64,000 nt of DNA from Candidatus Formimonas warabiya (lineage in GTDB: Bacteria > Bacillota > Dehalobacteriia > Dehalobacteriales > Dehalobacteriaceae), in the NCBI RefSeq assembly GCF_002777255.1, contig NZ_CP017634.1:1810903-1874902 (forward strand), written 5' to 3'. Both the position numbers and the translations under genes were made by a program. Positions 1 to 8,834 of this stretch are shown piece after piece (positions within the stretch are counted from its first letter, which is position 1; the number at the start of each line of letters is the position of its first letter). The notes below the pieces were generated by a model. It was given only the letters and a program-made list of their open reading frames with translations, was not told where the DNA came from and ran no database searches.

Positions 1-42
1 TTGCGCCGCCACAATGGTTCTGCTTTTTAATTCATCCATCAT
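1..42 (-). CDS. 5' end of an unidentified gene, cut by the left edge
   Basis: Reading leftwards, a GGTGGAG ribosome site stands just before ATG-ATG (codons at 42 and 39), and the frame stays open to the edge, giving MMDELKSRTIVAAQ. Only 14 codons are visible, too few to name a family. It is divergent from the lipoprotein gene that starts at 202. The roughly 160 bp between them is AT-rich and should hold both promoters, but I cannot pick out convincing boxes. Confidence 0.5.
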   Translation of the reverse strand, partial: MMDELKSRTIVAAQ

Positions 43-201
43 TACTCCACCATTTGTCTTCCTTTTCGCCTGATTCGTTTTCATATATAATTAGATTTTA
101 CGTGTTTTAGAAAAATTCTTCAAACAAATTCCAGGGTAATTTTATCTTTTACTTAAATATTGTGCTTGCCGGCATGGAATAATATCCTTGAGGTGATCAC
201 T

Positions 202-1080
202 GTGGGCAGAAAAAGCTTATTATTTTGGAGTTTTATTATCCTATTTGCCTTATCCAGCACTTTTCTGGGCGGCTGTCGTAAAGGAGCCGAAAAAAAGCCT
301 GCACCAAGCCAAGGAAAACAGGAAACCTCCCAAAAGCCAAAAGAACCGAAGGAATTAACCGCTATCAACAAAGAGATTGAAAGTATTCTGAAAGAGACCG
401 AAAAGAAACTGGCCCTGCAAGATAAAACCGTTGGGGCGGCGTCTCAGAATAAACAAGACCAGGAATCAAAAACCTCCTCCCAACCGGGGGACAAAAAACA
501 GGAGAGCCAACAAAAGAAAGAGGAGAAAAAGTCTCCGGAAAAAACCCTTCAAGATTGGTCCAAAGAAGAAAAAGCCATGGAGAACATTCATAAAAAGTGG
601 AATTCCTTGGAAACCTCAGCGGTCAAAGCAGGGGCCGCCGATTCCTTAATTGAGGCATTTGAAACAGATTTAGATCGCCTGACCGGGGAAATTATGAAAA
701 AAAGTATCCTGGGCACCCGCAATGCAGCCAATGAACTTTACGGAAACAGTACAAAAATTGCCAAGCTTTATCAAACCAACAACCCGCCGGATGTGGACAT
801 GATGAAATATTTTACCCGAAAATCCCTGCTGAATATGGAAGAAGATCAGTGGGAAGGGGCCCGAAAAAGCGTCCAGGATCTGGAAACCCAATGGGATAAG
901 GTGAAACCCATGATGGATGAAAAAACCGCTAAGCTCATCGCCCCAACGGATTATTCCATCCATGATTTTGCCCGGTCCATTGAGCAGAAAAACAAAGATG
1001 TGGCCCAAATCAAAGGAGAAATTGTCCTGACCAACATTGATCGGCTCACCAAAGAAATCCAAAAGGCACAACAAAAATAA
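202..1080 (+). CDS. Predicted lipoprotein, Lys/Gln/Glu-rich, function unknown
   Basis: The protein has about 292 residues. I chose the GTG at 202 because AGGTGA precedes it by a few bases and the product then begins with a compact type II signal peptide: VGRKS, a hydrophobic stretch of about 16 residues, then the lipobox FLGGC. Mature Cys would be near residue 24 and anchors the protein to the outer face of the membrane. Residues of roughly 30-130 are low-complexity and very rich in K, E, Q and S, probably a flexible linker. The remainder looks alpha-helical and contains no motif I recognise. The open frame extends upstream to 160, but that would bury the signal peptide behind polar residues. 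The gene is monocistronic and ends at a bidirectional hairpin. Confidence 0.75.
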   Translation: MGRKSLLFWSFIILFALSSTFLGGCRKGAEKKPAPSQGKQETSQKPKEPKELTAINKEIESILKETEKKLALQDKTVGAASQNKQDQESKTSSQPGDKKQESQQKKEEKKSPEKTLQDWSKEEKAMENIHKKWNSLETSAVKAGAADSLIEAFETDLDRLTGEIMKKSILGTRNAANELYGNSTKIAKLYQTNNPPDVDMMKYFTRKSLLNMEEDQWEGARKSVQDLETQWDKVKPMMDEKTAKLIAPTDYSIHDFARSIEQKNKDVAQIKGEIVLTNIDRLTKEIQKAQQK

Positions 1081-1104
1081 AAAGCCCCCCAGGGCTTTTT
1101 ATTT
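1081..1104. terminator. Bidirectional rho-independent terminator
   Basis: AAAGCCC / GGGCTTT stem with a CCCA loop directly after the lipoprotein stop, followed by TTATTTT. The opposite strand also ends in a T-rich run through the A tract, so it can serve the convergent DUF1992 gene, whose stop lies inside it. Confidence 0.8.
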
Positions 1105-1506
1105 TACCAGTTTGCCAAGGATGCCGGTGCGGTACTGATTCCGGGCGGCATTTCCCCGGTGTCTCTTTTCCATGAGCAAATCAAATCGGAGGATTTTCTG
1201 ACGCACTTGCCTGGTTAAACTTTGCTTTTCCCCATCATCGGTACAGTAGTCAATCAATTCGTTTAAAGAGGCAATTTCCTTCCTCAATTCCATTTCTTCA
1301 GGAATCACATGGGCATTCTTTAGCACATGATACCCCATGCGCAAATCCTCCGGGATATGAGAGAGGTCTTCTATTTCCACCGGCTGGCCCATCAAAGCCA
1401 AATGATCAAACTCCCCTTTTTCCATGGCTTCCCGAATCTTTTGTTCCGCAATCTTCTCCATAATATCCATAGAGGTGATCATCTCCCCGCCATAAGGTGT
1501 CCTCAA
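1099..1506 (-). CDS. DUF1992 (DnaJ-homologue subfamily C member 28-like) protein
   Basis: The product has about 135 residues and carries the features of the small bacterial DUF1992 family: an early segment MDIMEKIAEQKIREAMEKG, then FDHLALMGQPVEIED and IPEDLRMGYHVLKNA. Despite the DnaJ-C28 family name, no J domain is present, and the biochemical role is not known to me. The start used is a TTG at 1506, nine bases after AAGGAG. An internal ATG at residue 9 has a ribosome site too close to it. The gene converges on the lipoprotein gene and shares its terminator. Confidence 0.8.
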   Translation of the reverse strand: MRTPYGGEMITSMDIMEKIAEQKIREAMEKGEFDHLALMGQPVEIEDLSHIPEDLRMGYHVLKNAHVIPEEMELRKEIASLNELIDYCTDDGEKQSLTRQVRQKILRFDLLMEKRHRGNAARNQYRTGILGKLVK

Positions 1507-1566
1507 AATTTTTTTCTCCTTAAAATAAATTGTAACTGATGAGGAGAATTTTTAAAAGTTAAAAAT

Positions 1567-1592
1567 CAAGAACGGCTTGAACGCCGTTCTTG
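1567..1592 (-). terminator. Rho-independent terminator of the metK-side operon
   Basis: A perfect 10-bp stem (CAAGAACGGC / GCCGTTCTTG) with a 6-base loop. On the minus strand it is followed by ATTTTTAACTTTT. It lies downstream of the small ORF 1611-1712 and of metK, so it probably ends the whole housekeeping operon. Confidence 0.85.
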
Positions 1593-1610
1593 ACAATTAA
1601 CCGGAATCCC

Positions 1611-1712
1611 TTACCTGCCAATCTTCCCGCCTCTGGCCAGGCCTTTGCTTTTAGAGCTCCCTTTGGCCCTGTCATTGGAAGATTTGGTCAGATGGCTTTT
1701 ATTTTTTTCCAT
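1611..1712 (-). CDS. Small basic protein, 33 aa, unknown function
   Basis: The ATG at 1712 is preceded by GAGGTG at six bases and encodes a 33-residue, Lys/Ser/Gly/Arg-rich peptide beginning MEKNKSHLTKSSNDRAKG and ending with a GGKIGR tail. It sits between the metK stop and the operon terminator, in the same direction, with about 70 bp between it and metK. The composition (basic, Ser/Gly/Asn, no hydrophobic core) resembles small nucleic-acid-binding or minor spore proteins of Firmicutes, but I recognise no family. The good ribosome site, the clear stop and the downstream terminator argue for a real gene. Its small size keeps confidence moderate. Confidence 0.45.
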   Translation of the reverse strand: MEKNKSHLTKSSNDRAKGSSKSKGLARGGKIGR

Positions 1713-1785
1713 CCCAGACACCTCGCTTCTTAATCCTTTCTTTATTGTGGCATCTGAAATTTTTTTTATGCTTGGTGGAAAAAAA

Positions 1786-2976
1786 TTATATATTTTTGGC
1801 GCTTTCCTTGAGCTCGTCCACCTTATCCAGGCGTTCCCAAGGCAAATCAAGATCTTCCCGTCCAAAGTGACCGTAAGCGGCGGTCTGCCCATAGATGGGC
1901 CGGCGCAGGTCTAATTCCTTGATGATGCCGGCCGGACGCAGATCAAAATGTTGGCGCACCAATTCCACCAGTTTCTCATCACTGATCTTTCCTGTGCCAA
2001 AGGTCTCCACGGAAATGGAAACGGGCTGGGCCACCCCGATGGCATAGGCCAGCTGGATTTCACAGCGGTCGGCCAGTCCGGCGGCCACCAGGTTTTTGGC
2101 CACATGTCTCGCGGCATAGGCCGCGGAACGGTCGACCTTGGTGGGATCCTTGCCGGAAAAGGCGCCTCCCCCATGCCGGGCAAATCCCCCGTAAGTGTCC
2201 ACAATAATCTTTCTTCCCGTTAATCCGGCATCACCCTGAGGCCCTCCAATCACAAAGCGGCCGGTAGGATTAACAAAATAGCGGGTTTTTTCATCCAGAA
2301 GAGCCGGGGGGATCACTACTTTGATCACTTTTTCGATAATATCCTGACGGATCACATCCAGTTCCATTTCCGGATCATGCTGGGTGGAAATGACCACGGT
2401 ATCTACCCGCACAGGCTTGTCATCCTCATATTCTACGGTGACCTGGGACTTACCGTCCGGCCGCAAGTAAGACAGCTGACAGCTTTTTCTCAGTTCCGAT
2501 AATTTCCTCGTCAGTTTATGGGCCAGGCTGATGGCCAGGGGCATATATTCCGGGGTCTCATTGGTAGCAAAGCCGAACATCATGCCCTGGTCGCCGGCAC
2601 CAATGGCATCGATCCCCATGCCGGTCATTTCTCCGGTCTTGGCTTCCCAAGCCTTATTCACACCCATGGCAATATCAGGAGACTGTTCGTCAATGGACGT
2701 TAATACGGCACAGGTATCACAATCAAAACCAAATTTAGCCCGGGTATAGCCGATCTTTCGTATCGTTTCCCGGACAATCTTGGGAATGTCCACATAACAA
2801 TTGGTGGTGATTTCTCCCGCCACCAGAACCAGTCCCGTCGTCACCGACGTCTCGCAGGCAACCCGGCCATAAGGGTCTTCGGCAAGGATGGCGTCAAGTA
2901 CGCCGTCGGAGATCTGATCGCAAATTTTATCAGGATGGCCTTCTGTGACCGATTCTGAAGTAAAAAGTCTTCTCAA
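1786..2976 (-). CDS. metK: S-adenosylmethionine synthetase (methionine adenosyltransferase)
   Basis: Makes S-adenosylmethionine from methionine and ATP in the cytosol. At about 396 residues it is of normal length. Diagnostic stretches are [17 protein letters not shown] near the N-terminus (ATP-binding His), [12 protein letters not shown] about one third in, and the P-loop-like [17 protein letters not shown] use the TTG at 2976, eight bases after AGGAG. The GTG three codons earlier overlaps the ribosome site. It lies 21 bp downstream of coaBC and is probably in the same transcript. This placement of metK next to coaBC and rpoZ is typical of Peptococcaceae-like Clostridia. Confidence 0.97.
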   Translation of the reverse strand: MRRLFTSESVTEGHPDKICDQISDGVLDAILAEDPYGRVACETSVTTGLVLVAGEITTNCYVDIPKIVRETIRKIGYTRAKFGFDCDTCAVLTSIDEQSPDIAMGVNKAWEAKTGEMTGMGIDAIGAGDQGMMFGFATNETPEYMPLAISLAHKLTRKLSELRKSCQLSYLRPDGKSQVTVEYEDDKPVRVDTVVISTQHDPEMELDVIRQDIIEKVIKVVIPPALLDEKTRYFVNPTGRFVIGGPQGDAGLTGRKIIVDTYGGFARHGGGAFSGKDPTKVDRSAAYAARHVAKNLVAAGLADRCEIQLAYAIGVAQPVSISVETFGTGKISDEKLVELVRQHFDLRPAGIIKELDLRRPIYGQTAAYGHFGREDLDLPWERLDKVDELKESAKNI

Positions 2977-2997
2977 TGATACCACTCCTTTGCATTC

Positions 2998-4197
2998 TTA
3001 CCTATAATTAGCCAGCATCCTGATTTGGTCCAGAATAGCATGGGCTGTTTCAAGTTTCGTCATTTGGGGCAATTTGATGATTTGCCCTGCTCTGGTAATC
3101 ATGGTCACAATATTGGTCGTGCCGCCAAAACCGGCCCCTTCCTCGGCCACATTGTTGGCCACCACCAGATCCAGGTTTTTCTCCCGCATTTTTTCTTGGG
3201 CATATCCGATCAGATTATCTGTTTCCGCCGCAAAACCGACCAAAAACTGGTTCTTTTTGGCTTGCCCCAGTTCCCAAAGAATATCCGGATTTCTTTCCAG
3301 CACCAGGGTTAATTCCCCGGCTTTCTTTTTTATTTTTTGGGCAGCCTGCTCTTTGGGGCGGTAGTCCGCCACGGCGGCTGTTTTAATGACGATATCCACC
3401 TGGGGATAGGCTTTTAATACCGCATCATGCATCTCCAGGGCGGAGACCACTTTGGTTATTTTTACACCGGCCGGGTCGGCGAGACACGTCGGTCCCGTGA
3501 CCAGATGAACATCCGCTCCCCGGCTTTGCGCCGCGGCAGCCAAGGCATAACCCATTTTCCCGGTACTGTGATTGGAAAGAAAACGGATTGGATCCAAGGC
3601 TTCCCGGGTGGGCCCGGCTGTAACCAGTATGTTCTTTCCGGAAAAATCTGTTTTTGGATGCACTAAACCTAGCATCGCTTGTTCAATCACATCGATATCC
3701 GCTAAACGGCCTTTGCCTTCCGTACCGCAGGCTAAATGGCCCGTTGCCGGCTCCACCAGGTGATAGCCCAGTTGGATCAGCTTTTTGATATTATCCTGAA
3801 CCACCGGATGAAGATACATATTGACATTCATCGCCGGAGCGATCAATACTGGGCAGGTCGCCGCCAGGACGGTGGTAGAAAGCATGTCGTCTGCCAGACC
3901 GTGGGCCATCTTTCCCAGGATATTGGCCGTGGCCGGTACAATCGCCATTAAGTCCGCTTTTTCCGCTAAAGATATGTGCTGCACATTCCAGGTTCCCGGT
4001 TCCGCAAACATATCCGTAACCACGGGATTCCCCGATAAGGTGCGAAAAGTTAAAGGATGCACAAAATGCTGGGCCGATGCCGTCATGATCACATGGATGT
4101 CATATTTTTTTTTCGCCAAGCGGCTCACAAGTTCCGCACTTTTATAGGCCGCAATTCCACCGGTAATGCCCAAGACAATGGTTTTTCCCTGAGACAT
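2998..4197 (-). CDS. coaBC: Bifunctional phosphopantothenoylcysteine decarboxylase/phosphopantothenate-cysteine ligase
   Basis: Catalyses two successive steps of coenzyme A synthesis. About 399 residues, the normal fused length. The N-terminal CoaC flavoprotein half shows the glycine-rich GITGGIAAYK start, the active-site histidine region HISLAEKADL, and APAMNVNMY. The C-terminal CoaB half starts near VTAGPTREALDPIRFLSNHSTGKMG, the CTP-binding region, followed by KTAAVADYRP. The start at 4197 follows GGAGGTGG. The reading frame is open further upstream, but only through a repeat-like spacer. It lies between rpoZ and metK on the same strand. Confidence 0.96.
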   Translation of the reverse strand: MSQGKTIVLGITGGIAAYKSAELVSRLAKKKYDIHVIMTASAQHFVHPLTFRTLSGNPVVTDMFAEPGTWNVQHISLAEKADLMAIVPATANILGKMAHGLADDMLSTTVLAATCPVLIAPAMNVNMYLHPVVQDNIKKLIQLGYHLVEPATGHLACGTEGKGRLADIDVIEQAMLGLVHPKTDFSGKNILVTAGPTREALDPIRFLSNHSTGKMGYALAAAAQSRGADVHLVTGPTCLADPAGVKITKVVSALEMHDAVLKAYPQVDIVIKTAAVADYRPKEQAAQKIKKKAGELTLVLERNPDILWELGQAKKNQFLVGFAAETDNLIGYAQEKMREKNLDLVVANNVAEEGAGFGGTTNIVTMITRAGQIIKLPQMTKLETAHAILDQIRMLANYR

Positions 4198-4211
4198 CCG
4201 GCCACCTCCAT

Positions 4212-4271
4212 ACAGTCGAAAGTCTAAAGTCCAAAGTCTAAGAAGGTTCGACATTCGACTTTTGACTTAGA
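4212..4271. repeat. Short self-complementary AGTCTAAAGTC-type repeat
   Basis: The spacer between rpoZ and coaBC consists of near-tandem copies of AGTCTAAAGTC/CAAAGTCTA followed by TTCGACATTCGACTTTTGACTT, which can pair back with the GTCGAAAGTC at its start. This kind of GACTTTxGACTTT spacer recurs as dispersed intergenic filler in clostridial genomes. Here it could form a weak hairpin between two operon genes. It contains no open frame. Confidence 0.45.
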
Positions 4272-4277
4272 TTGAAA

Positions 4278-4481
4278 TTATTTTATTCCCGATTTCGTCC
4301 GCTCCCAGCCCACGTGGCCCTCAACTACTTCTTTTAAAGCTACGGAAACTGGATTGGTCCTGGTGCTGGTGCTTTCGGTCTGTCCCTCAGTCAGTTTACG
4401 GGCGATTTTTGCACTAATCACCACCAAGGTATACTTGGAATCAACTTTCTTCATCAATTCATCTAAAGATGGCTTAATCAA
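4278..4481 (-). CDS. rpoZ: RNA polymerase omega subunit
   Basis: The omega subunit assists assembly and stability of core RNA polymerase. The 67-residue product MIKPSLDELMKKVDSKY... contains the omega core YTLVVISAKIARKL with downstream VSVALKEVVEGHV. I use the TTG at 4481, eight bases behind AAGGAGG. The frame is open further upstream but runs antiparallel to gmk coding sequence in another frame. It overlaps the gmk stop by eight bases, the usual gmk-rpoZ arrangement. Confidence 0.93.
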   Translation of the reverse strand: MIKPSLDELMKKVDSKYTLVVISAKIARKLTEGQTESTSTRTNPVSVALKEVVEGHVGWERTKSGIK

Positions 4482-5100
4482 AAATATTTCCTCCTTTATG
4501 ATTAAGACATGTGATATTCCTTGATACGCGGCACTTTTCCGCGGTAATGATGGCCATAATTTGGGCAGCGGCTTCTTCAATCCGGCTGTTGACCACGACA
4601 TACTGATAACTGGCGATGGAGGCCAGTTCCTCGTCCACACAAGCCAGTCTGCGCCGAATCGTTTCCGCACTATCTGCCGCCCTGCCCTTGATGCGCCGTT
4701 CCAACTCCTCTTTTGAAGGAGGCAGGAGAAAAATAAATACTCCTTCCGGAAAAATCTCTTTTACTTTTAGCGCACCCTGAATATCGATTTCCAAAATAAC
4801 GTCTTTTCCCTCACTTAAAGACTTTTCCACCGCGCTCCGGGGGGTCCCGTAAAAATTACCGTATACTTCGGCCCATTCCAAAAACTCGCCTATTTCTCTC
4901 CGGGCCAAAAATTCTTCCCGGGATAAGAAATAATAATTGACGCCGTCAATTTCTCCGGGACGGCATTTTCGGGTTGTCGCCGATATGGAGTAATTAAGTT
5001 TAGGAAATTCACTCCTTAAAAATGAGCATACCGTACCCTTGCCCACCCCAGACGGGCCGGACAGGACAACCAGCAGCCCCCTACCATTTAAGGGAAGCAC
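4474..5100 (-). CDS. gmk: Guanylate kinase
   Basis: Phosphorylates GMP to GDP with ATP. The product has about 208 residues, with the P-loop GPSGVGKGT close to the N-terminus, SATTRKCRPGEIDGVNYYF (GMP-binding region) and FLEWAEVYGNFYGTP. I prefer the GTG at 5100, preceded by GGGGGA, which gives MLPLNGRGLLVVLSGPSG and just avoids overlap with remA. An ATG at 5121 is possible but has no visible ribosome site. It has the gmk-rpoZ neighbours typical for the gene. Confidence 0.95.
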   Translation of the reverse strand: MLPLNGRGLLVVLSGPSGVGKGTVCSFLRSEFPKLNYSISATTRKCRPGEIDGVNYYFLSREEFLARREIGEFLEWAEVYGNFYGTPRSAVEKSLSEGKDVILEIDIQGALKVKEIFPEGVFIFLLPPSKEELERRIKGRAADSAETIRRRLACVDEELASIASYQYVVVNSRIEEAAAQIMAIITAEKCRVSRNITCLNHKGGNIFD

Positions 5101-5101
5101 T

Positions 5102-5383
5102 TTAATCCCCCGATTCTTCATTCTGATGATTTACTAAGTCGTCTTTTGCCGATAAACGGTGGGCCACGGTCTCCGGCTGAACGGCCGATAAAATAATATG
5201 ATCACTGTCGGTAATAATCACCGCACGTGTTCTCCGGCCATATGTAGCGTCAATTAAAACGCCCCGGTCTCTGGCTTCCTGGATAATACGCTTGATGGGA
5301 GCAGACTCCGGGCTGACAATCGCCACGATCCTATTGGCCGACACGATATTGCCGAAGCCAATATTAATCAGCTTTATCTCCAA
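5102..5383 (-). CDS. remA: RemA/DUF370 DNA-binding regulator
   Basis: In Bacillus, RemA is a DNA-binding activator of biofilm matrix operons and forms ring-like oligomers. The 93-residue protein here shows the family signature [27 protein letters not shown] and [22 protein letters not shown]. It begins at a TTG (5383) eight bases after AGGAGG. The location directly upstream of gmk is the standard one for this family. Regulatory targets in this organism are unknown. Confidence 0.92.
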   Translation of the reverse strand: MEIKLINIGFGNIVSANRIVAIVSPESAPIKRIIQEARDRGVLIDATYGRRTRAVIITDSDHIILSAVQPETVAHRLSAKDDLVNHQNEESGD

Positions 5384-5402
5384 ATTCCTGTCCTCCTGTT
5401 AC

Positions 5403-5711
5403 TCAAGCCAATTTTTCCAACAGAAAGCTCTTTTGCCGGTGACCCAGACCTTGAATTCTCCTGGATTCGTCAATGCCGATGTCTTCCATGATTTTCTTTG
5501 CCGTGATCTTGCCGACCTGGGGCAGAGACTCTAAAAGATACTTCACGCGCATACGGGCCACAACTTCATTATCCAAGTCGTTCAGTAATTCTGTCAGCTT
5601 GATTTCACCAGATTTTAATTTTTTCCTCAGCTCCATCCGTTTGCTTCTCATCTCCTGCGCCTTTAACAGGGCATTGCTGCGTTCATCCACAGTCAGTTGT
5701 GGAACAGCCAT
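5403..5711 (-). CDS. mihF: Integration host factor, actinobacterial (mIHF) type
   Basis: A 102-residue nucleoid protein of the helix-two-turn-helix mIHF family known from actinobacteria and also found beside gmk in many Clostridia. The C-terminal part LPQVGKITAKKIMEDIGIDESRRIQGLGHRQK is the H2TH DNA-binding segment. The N-terminus is a charged coiled helix. GGAGGTG precedes the ATG at 5711. It is followed at 19 bp by remA and preceded at 22 bp by yicC, forming one operon. Confidence 0.88.
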   Translation of the reverse strand: MAVPQLTVDERSNALLKAQEMRSKRMELRKKLKSGEIKLTELLNDLDNEVVARMRVKYLLESLPQVGKITAKKIMEDIGIDESRRIQGLGHRQKSFLLEKLA

Positions 5712-5733
5712 GATTCATTCACCTCCAAATTTT

Positions 5734-6612
5734 TTATTCCAGATTCTGAACTTGCTCCCTAATTTTTTCCAACTCGCTTTTTACTTCCACGACAAACCGA
5801 TTAATGGTAAGGTCGTTCGCTTTCGACCCGATGGTATTGATTTCCCGATTCATTTCCTGGCCTAAAAAGTCAAGCTTGCGGCCAATGGAATCACTACTGG
5901 CCAGGATGCTTTCCATTTGGTCCAAATGACTATTCAGTCTCACCAGTTCTTCCGCAATGGAAGCGCGGTCGGCAAAAAAGGCGACCTCATTGGCCAGTTT
6001 GGCCTCATCAATCTGTACTTCTGCGAGCAAATCCTGCACCCTTTGTGCCAGTTTATCCCGGTATTCCTGAACCACCAAAGGACTTCTCTCCTCAATGCGT
6101 GCCACCAGATTCCCAATCCCGCTGCGCCGCCTGAGCAAATCCTCGGCCAACTTTTGACCCTCCACTGCTCTCATGTCCGCCAGGCAGTCCACCGCTTTTT
6201 CTACAGCTTCCCGGACGATGGGCCATACCGCCTCCAGGTCATCCTCTTCATCCTCCAGGGTCATGACCCCGGGTAGTGTAGAAATACTCACCAAGTCAAA
6301 TTTTTCCGGAATATTGCACGCATCTGCTAATTCCCTCAGTGCATTATAATACGCCAGCCCTAATTCTTTGTCAACCTTTACCAGGCGTTTTTTCTCACCT
6401 GTTTCCTCTAAAGATAAAAAAACATCCACCCGGCCCCGGGTGATCTTCTCCTGGATCATCTTTTTAATCCGTTCCTCTAGAGGAAGCAGTTGCTTGGGCA
6501 TCCGTACCACGGTCTCTAAAAAGCGATGATTGACAGATTTTGCTTCCACGGTAATTTTCTTGTCGGCTGAAGCAGCCTCACCCCGCCCATAGCCGGTCAT
6601 GCTTTTTACCAC
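5734..6612 (-). CDS. yicC: YicC family endoribonuclease-like protein
   Basis: YicC proteins are metal-dependent endoribonucleases linked to RNA turnover. The start used is a GTG at 6612 behind AAAGGA, giving VKSMTGYGRGE, the family hallmark N-terminus, and a protein of about 292 residues, the usual length. Further signature parts are KSVNHRFLETVVRMP near residue 30 and the C-terminal block DSIGRKLDFLGQEMNREINTIGSKAND. It is probably the first gene of the minus-strand housekeeping operon, divergent from rqcH. Confidence 0.93.
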   Translation of the reverse strand: MVKSMTGYGRGEAASADKKITVEAKSVNHRFLETVVRMPKQLLPLEERIKKMIQEKITRGRVDVFLSLEETGEKKRLVKVDKELGLAYYNALRELADACNIPEKFDLVSISTLPGVMTLEDEEDDLEAVWPIVREAVEKAVDCLADMRAVEGQKLAEDLLRRRSGIGNLVARIEERSPLVVQEYRDKLAQRVQDLLAEVQIDEAKLANEVAFFADRASIAEELVRLNSHLDQMESILASSDSIGRKLDFLGQEMNREINTIGSKANDLTINRFVVEVKSELEKIREQVQNLE

Positions 6613-6803
6613 ACCAGTCAGTCCTTTCGCCGTCAAAAAATTTTTCCCCGCCTTGGATGCGGAAAGATATGTCTTTTCTACCAGATAGTATTTACACAAA
6701 CTTGTTTATTCTACTCGTAATAATAAAATCCTTTATTTCCCCATAAATTCTCTTGCCAGGAACCTTTTCTCATTTTTTTACCAGGCAGGATGTTTCCCCG
6801 CTC

Positions 6804-6832
6804 TGGTCAAAAAAAACGGCCTGTGTTATACT
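6804..6832 (+). promoter_or_regulatory. Sigma-A-type promoter of rqcH
   Basis: TGGTCA (4 of 6 bases matching the -35 box), a 17-base spacer, then TATACT (5 of 6 matching -10), preceded by TGTG as in extended -10 promoters. It ends about 25 bases before the rqcH start codon, leaving room for the GGAGGGAAGGA ribosome site. Confidence 0.55.
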
Positions 6833-6857
6833 ACCTTTGAAATGGAGGGAAGGAATC

Positions 6858-8591
6858 ATGGCTTTTGACGGATACGTGATGGCCGCGGTTACAGCTGAAT
6901 TAAAGGAAAAAATTATAACGGGGAAAATAGTAAAAATCTATCAACCGGAAAAGCATATGGTGGTCCTGCGCATCAGAAAGGGTACGGAAAACTTTCAACT
7001 GCTCATCTCCGCCCATCCGGTCACGGGCAGAATTCATTTTTCCGCTCAACCCAAAGAAAACCCCCTTCAGCCGCCCCTCTTCTGTATGGTACTCCGGAAG
7101 CACCTGGAGGGAGGCCGCATCTCTTCCATTGAACAAAAGGGCCTGGAAAGGGTGCTCCATATTCAGGTGGACGCTTTTGACGAAATCGGGGAGCAGGCGA
7201 AAAAGCTTTTGGTGGTGGAAATTATGGGCAAACACAGCAACATGGTGCTGGTAGACCCGAAAGACGGCACTATCCTTGACGGTATTAAAAGATATAGCCA
7301 CCTGGTATCCCGGCACCGGGAAATCCTGCCGGGGAGAGAGTATCTGGCCCCCCCGGATCAGAACAAACTGGACGCGCTGAAAACCGATGAAGAAGAATTC
7401 CGGAGCACACTTCTTTCTCTCTCTTTGAATACCAAAGTAAAAAACGCCATTGTCAACAGGTTTTCCGGCTTTTCCCCCTTGCTGGCCCAGGAAGTGATTT
7501 GCCGCGCCCAATTGCCGGACGGCGTTATGATTGACGTTTTAGGAGATTATGAACTGATCCGCCTTTGGCAGGCCATGCAAGAAATCATCTTCGCCGTAAA
7601 TAAGCACGACTTTCACCCCACAGTAGCCCAAAGCCCGGAAAAGCTTTTGGACTTTTCCTGCGTGCAGCTGCTCCAATTTAATCCGGAGCATCTGCAAGAA
7701 TTTCCCTACATGTCGGCGGCCTTGGATTACTTTTTCTCCCGGCAGGAAGAGGAAGAGCTTTTTGCCGCCAGGCAGCGGGAATTGTTGAAAGTGGTAAAAA
7801 CCGAAATGGACCGGGTGGAAAAGAAGCTGTCCCTGCAGATGGATAAGCTCCGTGAAACAGAGGATATGGAACAACTGAGGTTGTGGGGAGAACTGATTAC
7901 CGCCCATATCTATCAACTGTCCAAAGGGATGGAAACAGCGGAGCTTGACAACTTTTATCAACCCGGAGAAAGGATACGCATCCCCCTCAATCCGCACTAT
8001 TCTCCCTCGGAAAATGCCCAAACCTATTTTAAAAAATACAATAAAGCCAAATCATCGAAGATATTGGTTGAAGAACAAGTTGCCAAAAACCGGGAGGAAC
8101 TGGATTATTTGTACTCTGTAGGGTCCTTTCTGGAGCAGGCCCGGACTTTAAAGGACCTGGAAGAAATCCGGAGCGAACTGGTTGATGCCGCCTACTTAAA
8201 AGAAAAGGCTCAAATAAAAAAGGGGAAAGCCAAAGAACCTGTTTCCCAGCCCTTATCTTTTACCTCTCAAGAGGGCTATACCATTCTAGTGGGGAAAAAT
8301 AATAAACAAAATGACTTATTGACTTTGAAGATGGCCCAAAAAGACGACCTGTGGCTGCACACAAAAAATATCCCCGGCAGCCACGTGATCATCCGGCGCC
8401 AACCAGGGCAGGAAATCCCCTTCGCCACCATGGAAGAAGCCGCCAAATTGGCGGCGTTCTACAGCAAAGCAAGATATTCCTCCCAGGTGCCGGTGGATTA
8501 CACCCTGGTGAGCCAGGTGAAAAAGCCTAACGGGGCCAAACCGGGAATGGTGATCTATTTTGAGCAGAAAACCCTTTACGTCACACCGTAA
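6858..8591 (+). CDS. rqcH: Ribosome quality control protein RqcH (NFACT family, fibronectin-binding-type)
   Basis: Bacterial RqcH binds stalled 50S subunits and adds C-terminal alanine tails to the nascent chain. The protein has about 577 residues. The N-terminal NFACT-N domain begins MAFDGYVMAAVTAEL. A long charged helical middle (roughly residues 290-420) should form the coiled-coil arm. The C-terminal NFACT-R domain carries DLWLHTKNIPGSHVIIRR and the ASKARYSS-like stretch FYSKARYSSQVPVDYT. I use the ATG at 6858 after GGAGGGAAGGA rather than upstream codons. It stands alone, divergent from yicC, and ends at a hairpin. Confidence 0.93.
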   Translation: MAFDGYVMAAVTAELKEKIITGKIVKIYQPEKHMVVLRIRKGTENFQLLISAHPVTGRIHFSAQPKENPLQPPLFCMVLRKHLEGGRISSIEQKGLERVLHIQVDAFDEIGEQAKKLLVVEIMGKHSNMVLVDPKDGTILDGIKRYSHLVSRHREILPGREYLAPPDQNKLDALKTDEEEFRSTLLSLSLNTKVKNAIVNRFSGFSPLLAQEVICRAQLPDGVMIDVLGDYELIRLWQAMQEIIFAVNKHDFHPTVAQSPEKLLDFSCVQLLQFNPEHLQEFPYMSAALDYFFSRQEEEELFAARQRELLKVVKTEMDRVEKKLSLQMDKLRETEDMEQLRLWGELITAHIYQLSKGMETAELDNFYQPGERIRIPLNPHYSPSENAQTYFKKYNKAKSSKILVEEQVAKNREELDYLYSVGSFLEQARTLKDLEEIRSELVDAAYLKEKAQIKKGKAKEPVSQPLSFTSQEGYTILVGKNNKQNDLLTLKMAQKDDLWLHTKNIPGSHVIIRRQPGQEIPFATMEEAAKLAAFYSKARYSSQVPVDYTLVSQVKKPNGAKPGMVIYFEQKTLYVTP

Positions 8592-8646
8592 AAGCGGAGT
8601 CCTAAGGTTTGAAGAAGCCGATTCTTATTTCAATATAAATAAAATT

Positions 8647-8673
8647 GACTTGGCTAATACCAAGTCTTATTTT
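8647..8673. terminator. Terminator after rqcH
   Basis: GACTTGG / CCAAGTC stem, loop CTAATA, followed by TTATTTT on the plus strand. On the minus strand the stem is followed by AATTTTATTT, so it could also serve transcripts coming from potC. Confidence 0.65.
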
Positions 8674-8834
8674 GAATGATGCCTTTTTATCCATTCCGCG
8701 ACATCTTTTTCCTTCATTACTCTTTCTGCAGTTCTAAATCCCAAATCAATCAATTCTTGTTGCGTGTACGCTATTTTTAAAAGAACCGTCCCCACGTCTT
8801 TCCGTCTTTCTGATTCAAATCCTTCTATTTCGAA
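8667..8834 (-). pseudogene. Open-frame remnant downstream of potC
   Basis: A minus-strand frame of about 55 codons, without a convincing start, encodes a peptide that includes AYTQQELIDLGFRTAERVM and EKDVAEWIKRHHSK before its stop at 8667. It overlaps the last codons of potC in another frame and holds a GGGGACGGTTCT word typical of REP-like hairpin repeats of Firmicutes. It looks like the C-terminal stub of a decayed gene, but I do not recognise the family. Low confidence that it is expressed. Confidence 0.3.
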
